Shown one piece after another: positions 11,589 through 22,340 of a stretch of DNA of 64,000 nt. Each line of letters opens with the position of its first letter. Within the stretch, counting starts at the first letter, position 1. Origin of the DNA: Davidsoniella eucalypti (Eukaryota; Ascomycota; Sordariomycetes; Microascales; Ceratocystidaceae); contig RMBW01000080.1 in assembly GCA_004009845.1 (NCBI GenBank), forward strand, positions 62,001-126,000, given 5' to 3'. The notes beneath the pieces are model-generated. The model ran no database searches. It had not been told where the DNA came from and saw only the letters and a program-made list of their open reading frames with translations. Made by a program: the position numbers and the translations under genes.

Positions 11589-12929
11589 ATGATGACAGAC
11601 GTAGCTGCACCCAAGGAAAAGCGCGCTGGCCGCAATAACAAGCAGCCACGCAACCGCCCCAACAAGGGCCGCCAGACCGCCTACGTTTCTGAGCCAGAGC
11701 ATAGCTTCAACACTGGTGCTTCACTTCACGAGCCTCCCAAGACTCCTCAGAAGATTCTATCGCGCAGTCAGCAGCCCCATCATCACCATAGCCAGAGCCA
11801 GGGTCAGATCAAGCAAACGAAGACTAGATCGAAGCCTAAGAATCTATCGAGCTCTCCTCAGAACCAGAATACTCACCCGAGCAACGGCCAATCTCGCCAG
11901 ACCACCCCCCCTCAGAGTGCCGGCCTGCCTAGATCTATCTCTACCCCGTTCGCTGGATCAACTTTCTATGCTTCTCCTGCTCCTTCTTCGCTTCCCATGC
12001 CTAGTTTCCTGGCCAAGAAGAATGGCTCCCCAGAGGCAACCGCTGCTATCCTAGAGACTAAAAGCGAGCCATCGTCGCTACCTAATTCCCAGGCGACTCC
12101 CACACGGCCTGTTGCTGCATCTGCGCCTCCTAAGAACCAATTTGAGTCTCCACTGGAGCTGTTTTTCCAAGCCGATCGCGCTGAGAAGCAGCGTGCAAAG
12201 TTGACTACCCCCAACGTCGCTGATCGTGATGTGTCTTATGAGTTGCCTCATACTGTGCCACGCATGGCTCCTCATCATGCATCTGGTTCGCCTCCTTCCG
12301 AGTCCCCTGCTCTTCTAAATGCCATGTTCAGTAGTGCTCAGAACTCACCTTCTGTTAGCAAGGTCGTCAGATCTGCTGGCCATACACGTCCCTATAACAA
12401 GGCTATGGCTAGTGAGCTAGATGAAGGCGGTTACTCGCGCCAGCCTGTTGGCTCTTCCTTTGCCCGGCCATTCTCTGAGCGTATGAGAGATATTCAAAGT
12501 CCTCGGCGCATCGACTTCCAACAAACGCCTTCGCCGCCACTACACAACAAGGGCATGCATACACCCCCTCCGATAAACTCGCATATTATGCCTACTCCCC
12601 CTAGAGCTGGCCTCCAAACTCCTCCTCGCGGCTCTATGAAGACTTCTGATGATGCTACTGCTGCTCTAAAGGCTTATCTCTTCAATCTGCCCACTCCTGA
12701 GAGCCCATCCAACATTGACTTTCACGATCATGGCCGGGCCCCCATTCCCCAGCCTGCATACATGCAAAACAACTTTCATGACATTTACCGCTCATACCAA
12801 ATCAAACCATACACCCAAGAGCAACATAATGTTGGCGGTCGTGGTCTAGAGCCTGGATTTAACCACTCACTTGCTCTCGAAGACCGCCTCAAGCAAATGC
12901 TGAACATCGCTCCTTCTGGCTCTGCTTAG
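11589..12929 (+). CDS. EDC1/PNRC-type mRNA decapping activator (predicted)
   Basis: A single exon encodes 446 residues, mostly disordered and rich in Pro, Ser, Gln and basic residues. The start is basic (KEKRAGRNNKQPRNRPNKGR), like a nucleic-acid-binding tail. Around residues 120-140 is AGSTFYASPAPSSLPMPSF, the short motif shared by Edc1/Edc2 and PNRC proteins, whose proline-rich part binds the EVH1 domain of Dcp1 and whose preceding residues activate Dcp2. Further conserved short pieces are ESPLELFFQADRAEK (about 185-200) and a C-terminal helix EDRLKQMLNIA, which could be another partner-binding helix. By analogy it acts in cytoplasmic 5'-3' mRNA decay. Outside the motifs the sequence is too diverged for a firm orthology call. 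Confidence 0.72.
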   Translation: MMTDVAAPKEKRAGRNNKQPRNRPNKGRQTAYVSEPEHSFNTGASLHEPPKTPQKILSRSQQPHHHHSQSQGQIKQTKTRSKPKNLSSSPQNQNTHPSNGQSRQTTPPQSAGLPRSISTPFAGSTFYASPAPSSLPMPSFLAKKNGSPEATAAILETKSEPSSLPNSQATPTRPVAASAPPKNQFESPLELFFQADRAEKQRAKLTTPNVADRDVSYELPHTVPRMAPHHASGSPPSESPALLNAMFSSAQNSPSVSKVVRSAGHTRPYNKAMASELDEGGYSRQPVGSSFARPFSERMRDIQSPRRIDFQQTPSPPLHNKGMHTPPPINSHIMPTPPRAGLQTPPRGSMKTSDDATAALKAYLFNLPTPESPSNIDFHDHGRAPIPQPAYMQNNFHDIYRSYQIKPYTQEQHNVGGRGLEPGFNHSLALEDRLKQMLNIAPSGSA

Positions 12930-13674
12930 GCTTAAAGCCACCTCTCTCTTTTATATGCAATCAACATCACTTTTCTCTCCTAATTTCACTTCTTGACGTT
13001 CTACCAGCTAGAATCTTCTCATTTGTTTTAATATCGACACTACATATGATCGTTTACGTCATGGTACTCCAAGCCTTTCGTTCGGACTTTTGTTTTTTTA
13101 CTTGAGTTTTTAAGCGTCATGTGTTATGCACCATTGGAAGTTCCAGTCACTCCACTCGTTATAATCATCTTCCCTTTGTACTATCTACCGGCTCTATGCT
13201 ACCACCGATCAGACGACATGGACGTCATCTGTATTATTATTGTTCTTATGAAAGGTTATTCGGTTTTCAATAGACATCATCTTTTGAGATGGTGTTGTGT
13301 ATTGAAATCTGAATCATAGACACCGGTTTACTTCACCACTATCTTATTTATCAATGTGTTAATTAGAAAGAGATGTATTTAGTATAGTTCAGCTGTCAAT
13401 ACAGTGAAACATTAATGATAAAACATTGTTGTAAATATTTAAACCACTCAATTTTTGACACGTGATAAAACTCACGCAAACTAACCCCAAAACATGTATG
13501 AACCCTAAGTTACAGTCACGTTGGTTATATACTAATGTACATACATGAATGTCAAGTGTTAATATTTTTCATAACTTGTCATCTACACAACCTACTCTAC
13601 GTGGATATATTTTGATAAATTATCTTAAAGCGACTCTATCTGACCATAACTCGATAAATACTAGATACCGTTAA
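12930..13674. other. Intergenic region upstream of TDP1
   Basis: AT-rich, with no coding sequence recognised. A CACGTG core lies at 13459-13464, about 210 bp before the TDP1 start. Confidence 0.4.
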
Positions 13675-16458
13675 ATGGATAAAGACACGGGGTATTCTAG
13701 TGCAGATGAACGATTCCAAGCTGATGTTCGACGCGCCATTGCACTTTCTGCCAGGGACTGCCCCCCAGAGGCTCCGATACCTGCGGGTAGAGCTGGTCGT
13801 CCTATGAATAGAGGTATCGGCATGAGGAATAGAGTTAGGCCGCTCCCTCCACAACTTGCCGCAGCGCTATTGAACGCCAACCTTGCAACACCATCTGCCA
13901 TTGCTGCATCAGTTTCAGCCGATAGCTCTAGACCGAATATATCTACTACTCCCTCGGCCTTCGCTGCATCTAGCTCATCTATACAGCCATCAAATGCCTA
14001 TCAAACCATCATAAACCCTGTGATCAAGAAGGAAGAATATTCCAAAGCTGTTAATTCTCCAGCCCTATCTACGCCAGCACCCCCCACAATGTCACAGTTT
14101 GGATTAATGATGTTGGACCGAAAGAAAATGGAGGAAGAGAGACTTGCCAGAGCAAGGTTTCGTGCTCAGGGACCACCGTCGCCTAGAAAACGCTCGAGAG
14201 AGGACTGTGATACAAGTGATGCGCAAGAAGCACATCCGTCCCAAAGGTCGAAAATAGAGCAGCACGGTCTTCCAGTGAAACAGGAAATCAAGGATGAAGA
14301 AGATATAGGAACCGTCGATGGGAGTGATGAAGAAAACAAGGAACCTCAAGATGATGCTAATCTCATATCATCCGACGAAGATGAGAAACCGAACGTCCAA
14401 GCTTCGAAGAAGGACAAGGGAAAGGAGACTGTCACTATCGTTCTAGATTCAGATTCGGATCTTGAAGCTAGCCCGAAGAAGAGCAAGAAGCCCAATCCTG
14501 AGCCTGAGCCTGGAACATTTACATTGCCTATCCAGTCTGTACGATCGTCTTCGGGTGGCCCCCAGTTTCCCAAGGGTGTTGTCAAGAAGACTTGGCTCAA
14601 GGCGTCTCGACGTACTGGCGACGACATAACAATCCAAGAAGTCTTGCAGAAGGAAGAGCTAGTGATTGGAGTAATCTCATCATTCCAATGGGACGGTGAT
14701 TTCCTGTTATCCAATATCAATGTACAGCGCAGCAAGCTATATCTGATTGCTCATGCTCAAGATGACGATCATGTAAGTGGCCCCTCCGATTTGATCTACG
14801 GTGGATTTCGATGTAAAAATACAACGCTGATGCTAACTTTATGATAAAATAGAAACATGAGTTGGAAAGTAACGTCCCGAACGCAAATGTTCGGTACATA
14901 TTCCCTCCAATTTTCAGAGGCGGCATTATGCACTCGAAGCTTATGTTACTCAAATTTCCCACATATCTGCGCATCGTGGTGCCTACTGCTAACTTTGTTG
15001 ATTATGACTGGGGCTATAACGGCTCCATGGAAAATGTATGTGCCCATAATTAAACTGAAATGACATAAGTCATGTGTTATATGAGCCCGTTCTAATGATA
15101 ACTAGACGGTATTCTTGATCGATCTCCCGAGAAAAATGGAGGCTTCGACCGATGAGCTAGCTGGCCATTTCGAAGATGGGCTTGTGCGTTTTTTGCAGCT
15201 CTCAACTGTACCTGAGGGCTTGATCAAGTCGATGAAGCGTTACGACTTTACTGAAGCAGAGAAATTCCGGTTTGTATACTCAGCGTAAGTTCCGTCTACT
15301 TTCTTCTACGAGGCCCCATAACCTTTTCCCTTTTTCTGACTTGTAGAAATCCTAGTGCCGGAGCACATCGTGGCCCCGACCGAGATATCACAGGTAGGTT
15401 ACAAACAGTTCTTGGCAAAAGATGCCCCCATGGCTAGATTGCTAGGTATGGTTTGATTGACTTGAAAAAAATAGGCTTGTGCGGTCTTGCAACTGCTGTC
15501 AAGACACTTGGATTCGCTACAAGCAGCCCAGTAGAGGTCGATATAGTGGTAGGTTCAGATCCCATTCATATTCTTGGTTGTAAACCTGACCATTCTTTGT
15601 CCCAGGCTTCGTCCATCGGAAAACTAAATCTAGACTTTTTAAAGAGTATTTATACAGCATGTCGAGGTAAGTTTCCTAGAATTGTGATAATGAAAGACAT
15701 TGTACTCACGATCCGTCCATTAGGATTCGTTTTGTCAACGAGAGATGATGAGCAAGATGGCGTAACAAGAGATATCGATGGGGATATAACTGAGCGTATG
15801 CGTGTATACTTCCCATCCGAAGAGACTGTAGATGCAAGTCGCCACGGCAGAAACGTAAGATCTACCCATCAAGACACGAATATTTATATCAAGGATCGTC
15901 TAACACTGGCATATAGGGAGCTGGGACTATCTGTATGTCTTCTAAATTCTGGGAGCAATCGTCGTTTCCTAAAACCGTCTTCCGCGATTGTATAAGCGTC
16001 CGTGGAAAAGTCCTTATCCATAGTAAGATCTTCTTGGTACGTGAGAAGACTTCCGCTGGAACAAAAGCTTGGGCATATGTTGGAAGTGGTAATCTGTCTC
16101 AGCGAGCCTGGTAAGTACCGAAGTAGAAGATGTACATATGTATATCTAATATCGATCCGATATATCTCACCGCGTAGAGAAAAACGGGATAGAACAGAAA
16201 TGATATCTAACTGAATTTCACAGGGGGCGTCTTAACATGCCGAAGAAGGCTGAGCCTAGCATGGTTTGTGAGAACTGGGAGAGTGGCATTGTAGTGCCTG
16301 TGGACCTGGCTGAAGCTGAGGAGGGTGAAGAAGCGTACAATGAGTCTATCGGGCCTTTGTCGATCTTCGAGAAGTCTATTCCAGTACCCTTCAAGTCTAG
16401 CAAAGAAGCTCGAGCCTACACTGACACACCGGGGCTGAAACCTTGGTGTTTATGGTAG
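13675..16458 (+). CDS. TDP1: Tyrosyl-DNA phosphodiesterase 1
   Basis: Nine exons (13675-14772, 14853-15035, 15106-15284, 15347-15393, 15475-15548, 15606-15666, 15724-15854, 15917-16110, 16224-16458) give 733 residues. This nuclear enzyme of the phospholipase D superfamily removes trapped topoisomerase I peptides from DNA 3' ends. Both HKD half-sites are intact: GGIMHSKLMLL (His393, Lys395) followed by VVPTANFVDYDWG, and VLIHSKIFLV (His626, Lys628) followed by VGSGNLSQRAWG. The protein ends GLKPWCLW. The first 300 residues are disordered and contain a ubiquitin-interacting-motif-like helix near the start (ADVRRAIALSARD) and a SUMO-interacting-like stretch VTIVLDSDSD at about 253-262, plus basic patches suited to nuclear import. 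All splice junctions are GT-AG and preserve the frame. Confidence 0.94.
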
Positions 16459-17229
16459 GGCGGCGGGATAAGAAGGCATAGGGCTTGGCTTGTTATTTTG
16501 CGGTGTTCCAGAGTTTACTAGGTTGTTGGTTCTACTTAGTTCTAGGCTCTCAGGTAGAGGGGGAGAGGAGAAGCTCAGATGGAGAAATCTGCTTGAGAGA
16601 TGCCAATCTACACAGAAAGACGTTGTGATTGCTGAATTGCACGGCTATTGATAGAGTTAAATAATATTAACGTTATGCGATCGCTACAGATGACATATTG
16701 TCACGACTAATGTTTGATGCGCATGTTGACGTGGAAGAGACGATGATCACGTGCGCTCGTCTAGAGGGATATAGTTGTACAGTTGATATCAATACAGAGC
16801 GATTACTTGATGCAGAGAAAACAAGACATTGCAAAGTACATGCCTAAGTCGGTAATGTAAGCTGTTTTTAGAAGTCGTGCAGCAAGAAGGAAATTGCAGC
16901 TTACAGAATGTGGAATGCAAAAGGTTACTGCTTTCCAAAAAAGGCCCCCTCCTAAGAAAAAATAAACATAGTCACTCCTGTTATTGTACAGGGACCCAGA
17001 AAAGTTTGTCACGCGTTCATTCTAGAAAAAAAAGTAAACAACTCCATTTTACTGGGTTAATATTAGTCTAATTATCAAGAACGAACCCTCAGCTAAGCAA
17101 TGTTGCGATATAGTCGGCCAGTTTTCATCGTGATGCGGCGAGTTTTTGAAGGCGAGAGATAGTTTCTTTTTGTCCTTTGTTTCCATCTTCTTCTTGCGGC
17201 CTTGAATCTCTCGTTGTTTATCTCTAGCT
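16459..17229. other. Intergenic region upstream of CRD1
   Basis: This 770 bp stretch holds the 3' region of TDP1 and the promoter of CRD1. A CACGTG core is at 16748-16753. No coding sequence was recognised. Confidence 0.4.
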
Positions 17230-18564
17230 ATGAGCGCTCTTTTCCGGCCAGCTATGACTTCTCGGCGGCTTGCTTCAAGCCCACTGAAGCTTCTAGGGTC
17301 GGCACCGGTGATGCCGCAGTCCGTTAGCACAGGATCTCCGGCGTCGTCGCTATGGCGCTGTGCGCGGTTTCAACAGCAGCGCAATATATTGGTGCTGGCT
17401 GGGTCTAGGCCTACGCAAAAGAAGCAGCCGAGACAGGCGCAGCTAGTGATCGGTGACGCTTCTACATATACGTATACTTCAATTTCGAATGTGCGGAGAT
17501 CGGCCAGCTTGATATTTGTGCAGAGTTTCGGCCACACTTCGTCATTTGCCAAAAAGACACAGACTGGGTAAGATTTTTCACCCTTGGTTATAATATCAAT
17601 AGCACCAAAGGCGATGTGTGAATAAGTAGATAGCAGCAGCCTTTGGAGGAAAGGATCAAAGAGATCACAAGGCTGACTTTGTGAACTATATTCATAACCA
17701 CTGTGTAGAGCAGGTGATAAGACTCCGTTAGATACTGCCGTCGGCGCCGATGTGCTTCCGGCGAAGTCGACCAAGGCCGTAGAGATGCATGAGAACATCT
17801 ACACGCTGCCTAATTTCCTGACCTTCTCGCGTATCTTTGCGGCACCGGCTATCGGCTATCTCGTCCTTCACGATTGTCATGAATGGGCCGTTGGCCTGTT
17901 TGCCTATGCCGGCATCACGGACATGTTGGACGGCTGGATCGCGAGGAAATGGAATCAGCGCACTGTAGTCGGTACCGTCATAGACCCTGCCGCAGACAAG
18001 ATGCTCATGACCATCTTGACCGTGTGTTTGGCCATGAAGGGCGGCCTTCCCGGTAGGTTAACTAGTTCTTGATATCAAGTCTCCAACGTTGTTAGAGTGG
18101 CTTCTCCGGGGTCGCAGATAGACTGACTGACTGACTTGGTGTATCGTTGTAGTATGGCTGGCCGTAGTTATTCTGGGCCGTGATGTTGGCTTGGCCATCT
18201 CGGCTATTTACTACCGCTACATCTCGCTGCCTCCCCCAAAAACATTTGCTAGATACTGGGATCTTTCAATACCCTCTGCCGAAGTTCATCCTACTACCAT
18301 CAGCAAGGTCAACACTGTTCTGCAACTAGGTCTCATCGGCCTCACCACTGCTGCCCCCGTTATCCCTTACGATATAGCGGCAGTTCTCACACCCTTCCAG
18401 TAAGCCAATACTCCCACAGTGTCAATACATACAACCTGGATGGCTAGCAAATGTCTAACTTTGTATGAACTTTTAGGTACCTTGTTGCGGCGACAACAGT
18501 CTGGAGCGGTGCGAGCTACATTTACAGCAAGGATGCAGTCAAGATCTTACACAAACAGAAATAA
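17230..18564 (+). CDS. CRD1: Mitochondrial cardiolipin synthase
   Basis: Four exons (17230-17567, 17709-18052, 18153-18399, 18477-18564) give 338 residues. The enzyme transfers a phosphatidyl group from CDP-diacylglycerol to phosphatidylglycerol, making cardiolipin in the inner mitochondrial membrane. The first 100 residues are basic and Ser-rich, fitting a presequence. The CDP-alcohol phosphotransferase domain opens with YTLPNFLTFSRI and carries the catalytic signature DGWIARKWNQRTVVGTVIDP followed by AADK. Several hydrophobic spans follow, including VWLAVVILGRDVG. The first intron must end at the AG at 17708; using the next AG, four bases on, would put TGA in frame. A short GACT repeat lies in intron 2 (about 18116-18136). 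The gene converges on MTO1 with 153 bp between stops. Confidence 0.93.
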
Positions 18565-18717
18565 GGCATGATAGACGGGCATTATAAACGGATAAACGGT
18601 ATGGTTATCATAGAACTTCATATGTATTTGCTATTGTACAAGTATTATCTTACAGATTGTTGGAGGAACCCACCCCCAACAAATATACACAACGGATCTT
18701 TTTTAGTGGCTGAAGTT

Positions 18718-20942
18718 TCAGATTGGTGGAACACCTTGGGGGCCATTTTTGTTAAGAATATCATCCTGTAGTGCCTTGAATGCATTCTCACGTTTGTGGG
18801 ACGTCATCACATGCTTGAGTAGTCTTAGTGAGCCACTAGGCGTCATGCCTTCCAATCGACGTGCCTGGGCGATACTTTCGGGTCGAGTAGCTTTGAGAAT
18901 CTCTCGCTCGTGGAATGAGATGCCGAACACATTGTTATAGTCGAGATCTAGCGGAAGTAGCATGTTCTCCTCTCGTTCGAGTGACTTGCGCCATGAGATC
19001 TGGGAGTCCATGTAGGGCGCATACACAGCTTCAATGCCCACACGTCTCTGTATATCTGGCGAGTAGTTTGCAATCTGTGGAATGTAATCTACAAGTCTCT
19101 CGAGACCGGAATTAGGTGTGCATAAGACTTCGAGTGCTGAACGTCTCTGTGTATCGTGGCGTACATTGAAGCCACGCTTGATCCATTCTTGGGGTGACAG
19201 GCGGAAGGCACCTAGCGTCTCGAGAAGCCCGTTGATAAGGCTCTGATCGTTGCTGAACTTGGCCCATCTATCGTCAGATACAATGCCGGCTTTCCGTCCG
19301 AGTGGCGTCATTCTAGTGTCAGCATTATCAGAGCGGGAGCTGATTCGATATTCACTGCGGGTCGTGAACATGCGGTATGGCTCTGATACGCCCTTGGTGA
19401 TGAGATCGTCAATCATGACTCCAATATAACCGTCAGAGCGGGATAGAGTCAACTGGGAAAGACCTAGAGCGGATCTTCCGGCGTTGGTTCCGGCAATAAC
19501 TCCTTGGCCAGCTGCTTCTTCATAGCCGGTAGTTCCGTTGATTTGACCAGCTAGGAAAAGGCCGCTGATGGCCTTGGTTTCGAGTGTGGATTTGAGGCTA
19601 CGGGGATCAACGTAATCGTATTCGACACCGTAGCCGGGCTGTAACATGACGGCATCTTCTAGGCCGTATATAGTTTTCAAGAGCCGTTCTTGGGCTTCAG
19701 CTGGTATCGTCATAGACAGTCCGTTGGGATAGAAGACATCGGTATCAAAGCCTTCAGGCTCGATCCATACAAGGTGACGGTTCTTCTCGGCGAATTTGAT
19801 GACTTTAGACTCTAATGAGGGGCAGTATCTAGGCCCTTTAACGGTCTCCCTGATGTGGATCGTCTTGTCGAGGTTTTCGCGAACAATATCGTGGCTTCTT
19901 TCATTAGTGTAAGTCATGAAGCACGATAATTGGTCCTTGACGGCGACGGAATCGTTGAGGAAACTAAAGGGCATTGGCGGATCATCACCAAGCTGTTCCT
20001 CGAGAAGATCGAATTTGATGCTATGCCGTGCTATTCTAGGCGGCGTCCCCGTCTTCAAACGGCCAAGTTTGAATCCGGCATTCTTGAGGGACTTGCTGAG
20101 CCCGAAGGTAGCTGCTTCGCCCATACGTCCTGATGGGTAGGCTTCTAGACCGATGTGGATTTCACCGCCTAGGAATGTTCCTGTAGTTATAACAACGCTG
20201 CGGGTATTGATCACTTCGCCAGATTCAAGTCTGATGCCAGTGATGGCGCCGTAAGAGGCGTTGGAAGTGGCGTCTTCATGGTCCACGATGATGTCTGCCG
20301 CTTTGCCTATGACAACATCGATGTTGGGATAGTTTGTGAGCTCCTCTGTCATATACCTGTTATATAGTTTGCGGTCGATTTGTGCTCGTGGGCCCTATAA
20401 TGCATATTAATATGCGTCAAACGCTAGAAAAGAAACAGGAATTATGAATCGTACCCAAACAGCCGGCCCTTTGACTTTGTTCAATACTTTGAACTGAACG
20501 CCAGCCTTATCGATGATACGGCCGGAAACGCCATCTAAAGCATCGATCTCTCTCAAGATGATACCCTTTCCAATACCACCAAAACTTGGATTACAGGAGC
20601 AAACGCCGAGATTGTCAATCTTGGGCGTGATCAGGGCCGTCTTCGCGCCTGATCGAGCTGCTGCTGTACAGGCCTCGGCACCAGCATGGCCTCCTCCAAT
20701 TACCACCACATCGAAGCTACAGATAATGATGGGTTGTCAGCATCTATGATAGATTTGGTGCGTCTCTAAGAAGCGATTATGAATTATAGCCTGTGTACTG
20801 TGGAGTACAGCATTATGGGGAACAGCTTGTTGATAGTCTCTTACCTGTGACCCTCCGCAATTGAAGCAAGGCCCCGTGAATATGGGATATTCCACACACG
20901 AAATCTATGTGATGATAAAAGGGAACTTCGGGCGCGCTGCAT
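18718..20942 (-). CDS. MTO1: Mitochondrial tRNA modification protein MTO1 (GidA/MnmG family)
   Basis: Three exons (20845-20942, 20455-20716, 18718-20394) give 678 residues; yeast Mto1 has 669. With Mss1 it installs the 5-carboxymethylaminomethyl group on U34 of mitochondrial tRNAs. Exon 1 encodes a typical presequence ([20 protein letters not shown]) that is absent from the single open frames. Exon 2 begins the FAD-binding fold with [16 protein letters not shown] (glycines at about 40-45) and contains [15 protein letters not shown]. Exon 3 has [52 protein letters not shown] and [16 protein letters not shown], all conserved MnmG blocks. Junction phases agree. No defects are seen. Confidence 0.96.
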
Positions 20943-21197
20943 AGCTTTTATCTTGATCCAGCGCTCGTATTTATATATTTATGTGGTTTTATGTCAATCT
21001 GGTCTTCGTAGCTGTTCGTTGTTTGATAGCATGGCCGATTTTTTTTTTCCTTCCGGCATACCCGATACATGCATAATCTATGTTACACACAAAAAGCTAC
21101 AATATAACAGATATATTTACTAGGCAATCCAAAAACACCACAACAGCTATTTATAAGGAGTCAATATCATACTTTTCAAAACTAAGTATAAAGCAGG

Positions 21198-22061
21198 TTA
21201 CAAGCCAACTTCTAATTGTTGATGCCACCCCCCTAGACCTACCCTCTTAGGGTAAGCAACAGAGCTGAAACTACCTTTTCTCTTGGTGGCTGTTGAGGGT
21301 CTAATATAGCTAGCCCTCTCAAAATCAATAACCATCAAGTCATCACATTCCTCATTGTAGAGTAGATCCTGTATTCTGATATCCCCATGACTGACGCCCA
21401 ACTCTTGAAGTTTCGCAAGTTGCCAGTCAATGTTCCACCCATCAAGGCTACAAAGCCACTTGCCCCCATATGACAGCAAAAGCATATGTTTGTTGATCCT
21501 GAAATTAACACAGAGATATTGCTCCATAGCAACATCACCAAGACAAACAGGGACAACACTTCCTTGTATATCAACTAGGTGGTTGTACATGCTAGCCTCA
21601 TGATGAAGCAAGCCCACATCTTGTTTCTCCACTGCCTTTCCTACCAAGGTATACCCAAATGGGTGTGCAGTGACTTTGACCAAGGAGCCAACAGCACCAC
21701 GAAGGCATAAAACTTCACAGTCATTATCAAGATTGGTATCAAGCTGGGCCTTGATAGTAGTCAGGAGCTGTGACTGATTGATAGGGTGATGCTGTGTATT
21801 CCCAAAGACAGAAGAATGAGGAGAAGCAACCATCAATTTAGCTTTCAGGTGAAGTTTATAGTTAGGGCACTTCTCATCCAGTTCCCGATTTAACTTGAGG
21901 CCAAGTAGACAAGCCTGTGTGCAATATTCCGTGGGTGCAGGCCTAGTAACTAGATCAATGGTGTGTTGACTATACCCAGCTGGTTGGATGACGATGCCAT
22001 GGTCATGATCACAGAGTAGACGAGAAAGAAGATGGCAGTTCGAGCATTGAAGTGGATAGTA
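21198..22061 (-). pseudogene. 5'-truncated relic of a fungal kinase-like repeat-associated family
   Basis: An open frame of 287 sense codons runs from just after an in-frame TAG (22062-22064) to a stop at 21198; its first ATG is only at 21833, after conserved sequence has begun. The translation has EYCTQACLLGLKLNRELDEK followed by CPN, then FGYTLVGKAVEKQD, HHEASMYNHL, VVPVCLGDV, ELGVSHGDIRIQDLLYNEE and LMVIDFERA. I recognise this order from a large family of kinase-fold proteins that occur in many copies in filamentous ascomycetes, often near transposons. The catalytic loop reads HGD and the magnesium loop DFE instead of HRD and DFG. Full members are about twice as long, and only 280 bp separate this copy from VPS45, so the N-terminal half is missing. 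Family assignment is from memory of the motif order. Confidence 0.62.
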
Positions 22062-22340
22062 CTAAATTAGTTTGTGACACGTGTATAGACTTAGGCATCA
22101 GAACGGAGTCGAGTCTGTGAGCGGCAGTGGACGCAATGCCGATGATCAAGTAAGCTACGAAGATTGTCAAGATGGAGATCTATATAGCCATGACCACGAC
22201 AATGGCTACAGTGGCCATAACGATACTCAAGTCAATGTCCAGGGCAGTTGGAAAGTGTAGGAAAGGTTTCCCCAAAGCACACTCATTTATTTCGTATTAT
22301 GTTAACTTTATTACTAACATTGCTCTGAAATATTACCCCC

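Noticed and set aside
22078..22263. Small plus-strand frame rich in His, Asp and Gly next to the kinase-like relic
   Set aside because: No start codon in good position and no recognisable similarity; may be debris from the same insertion.
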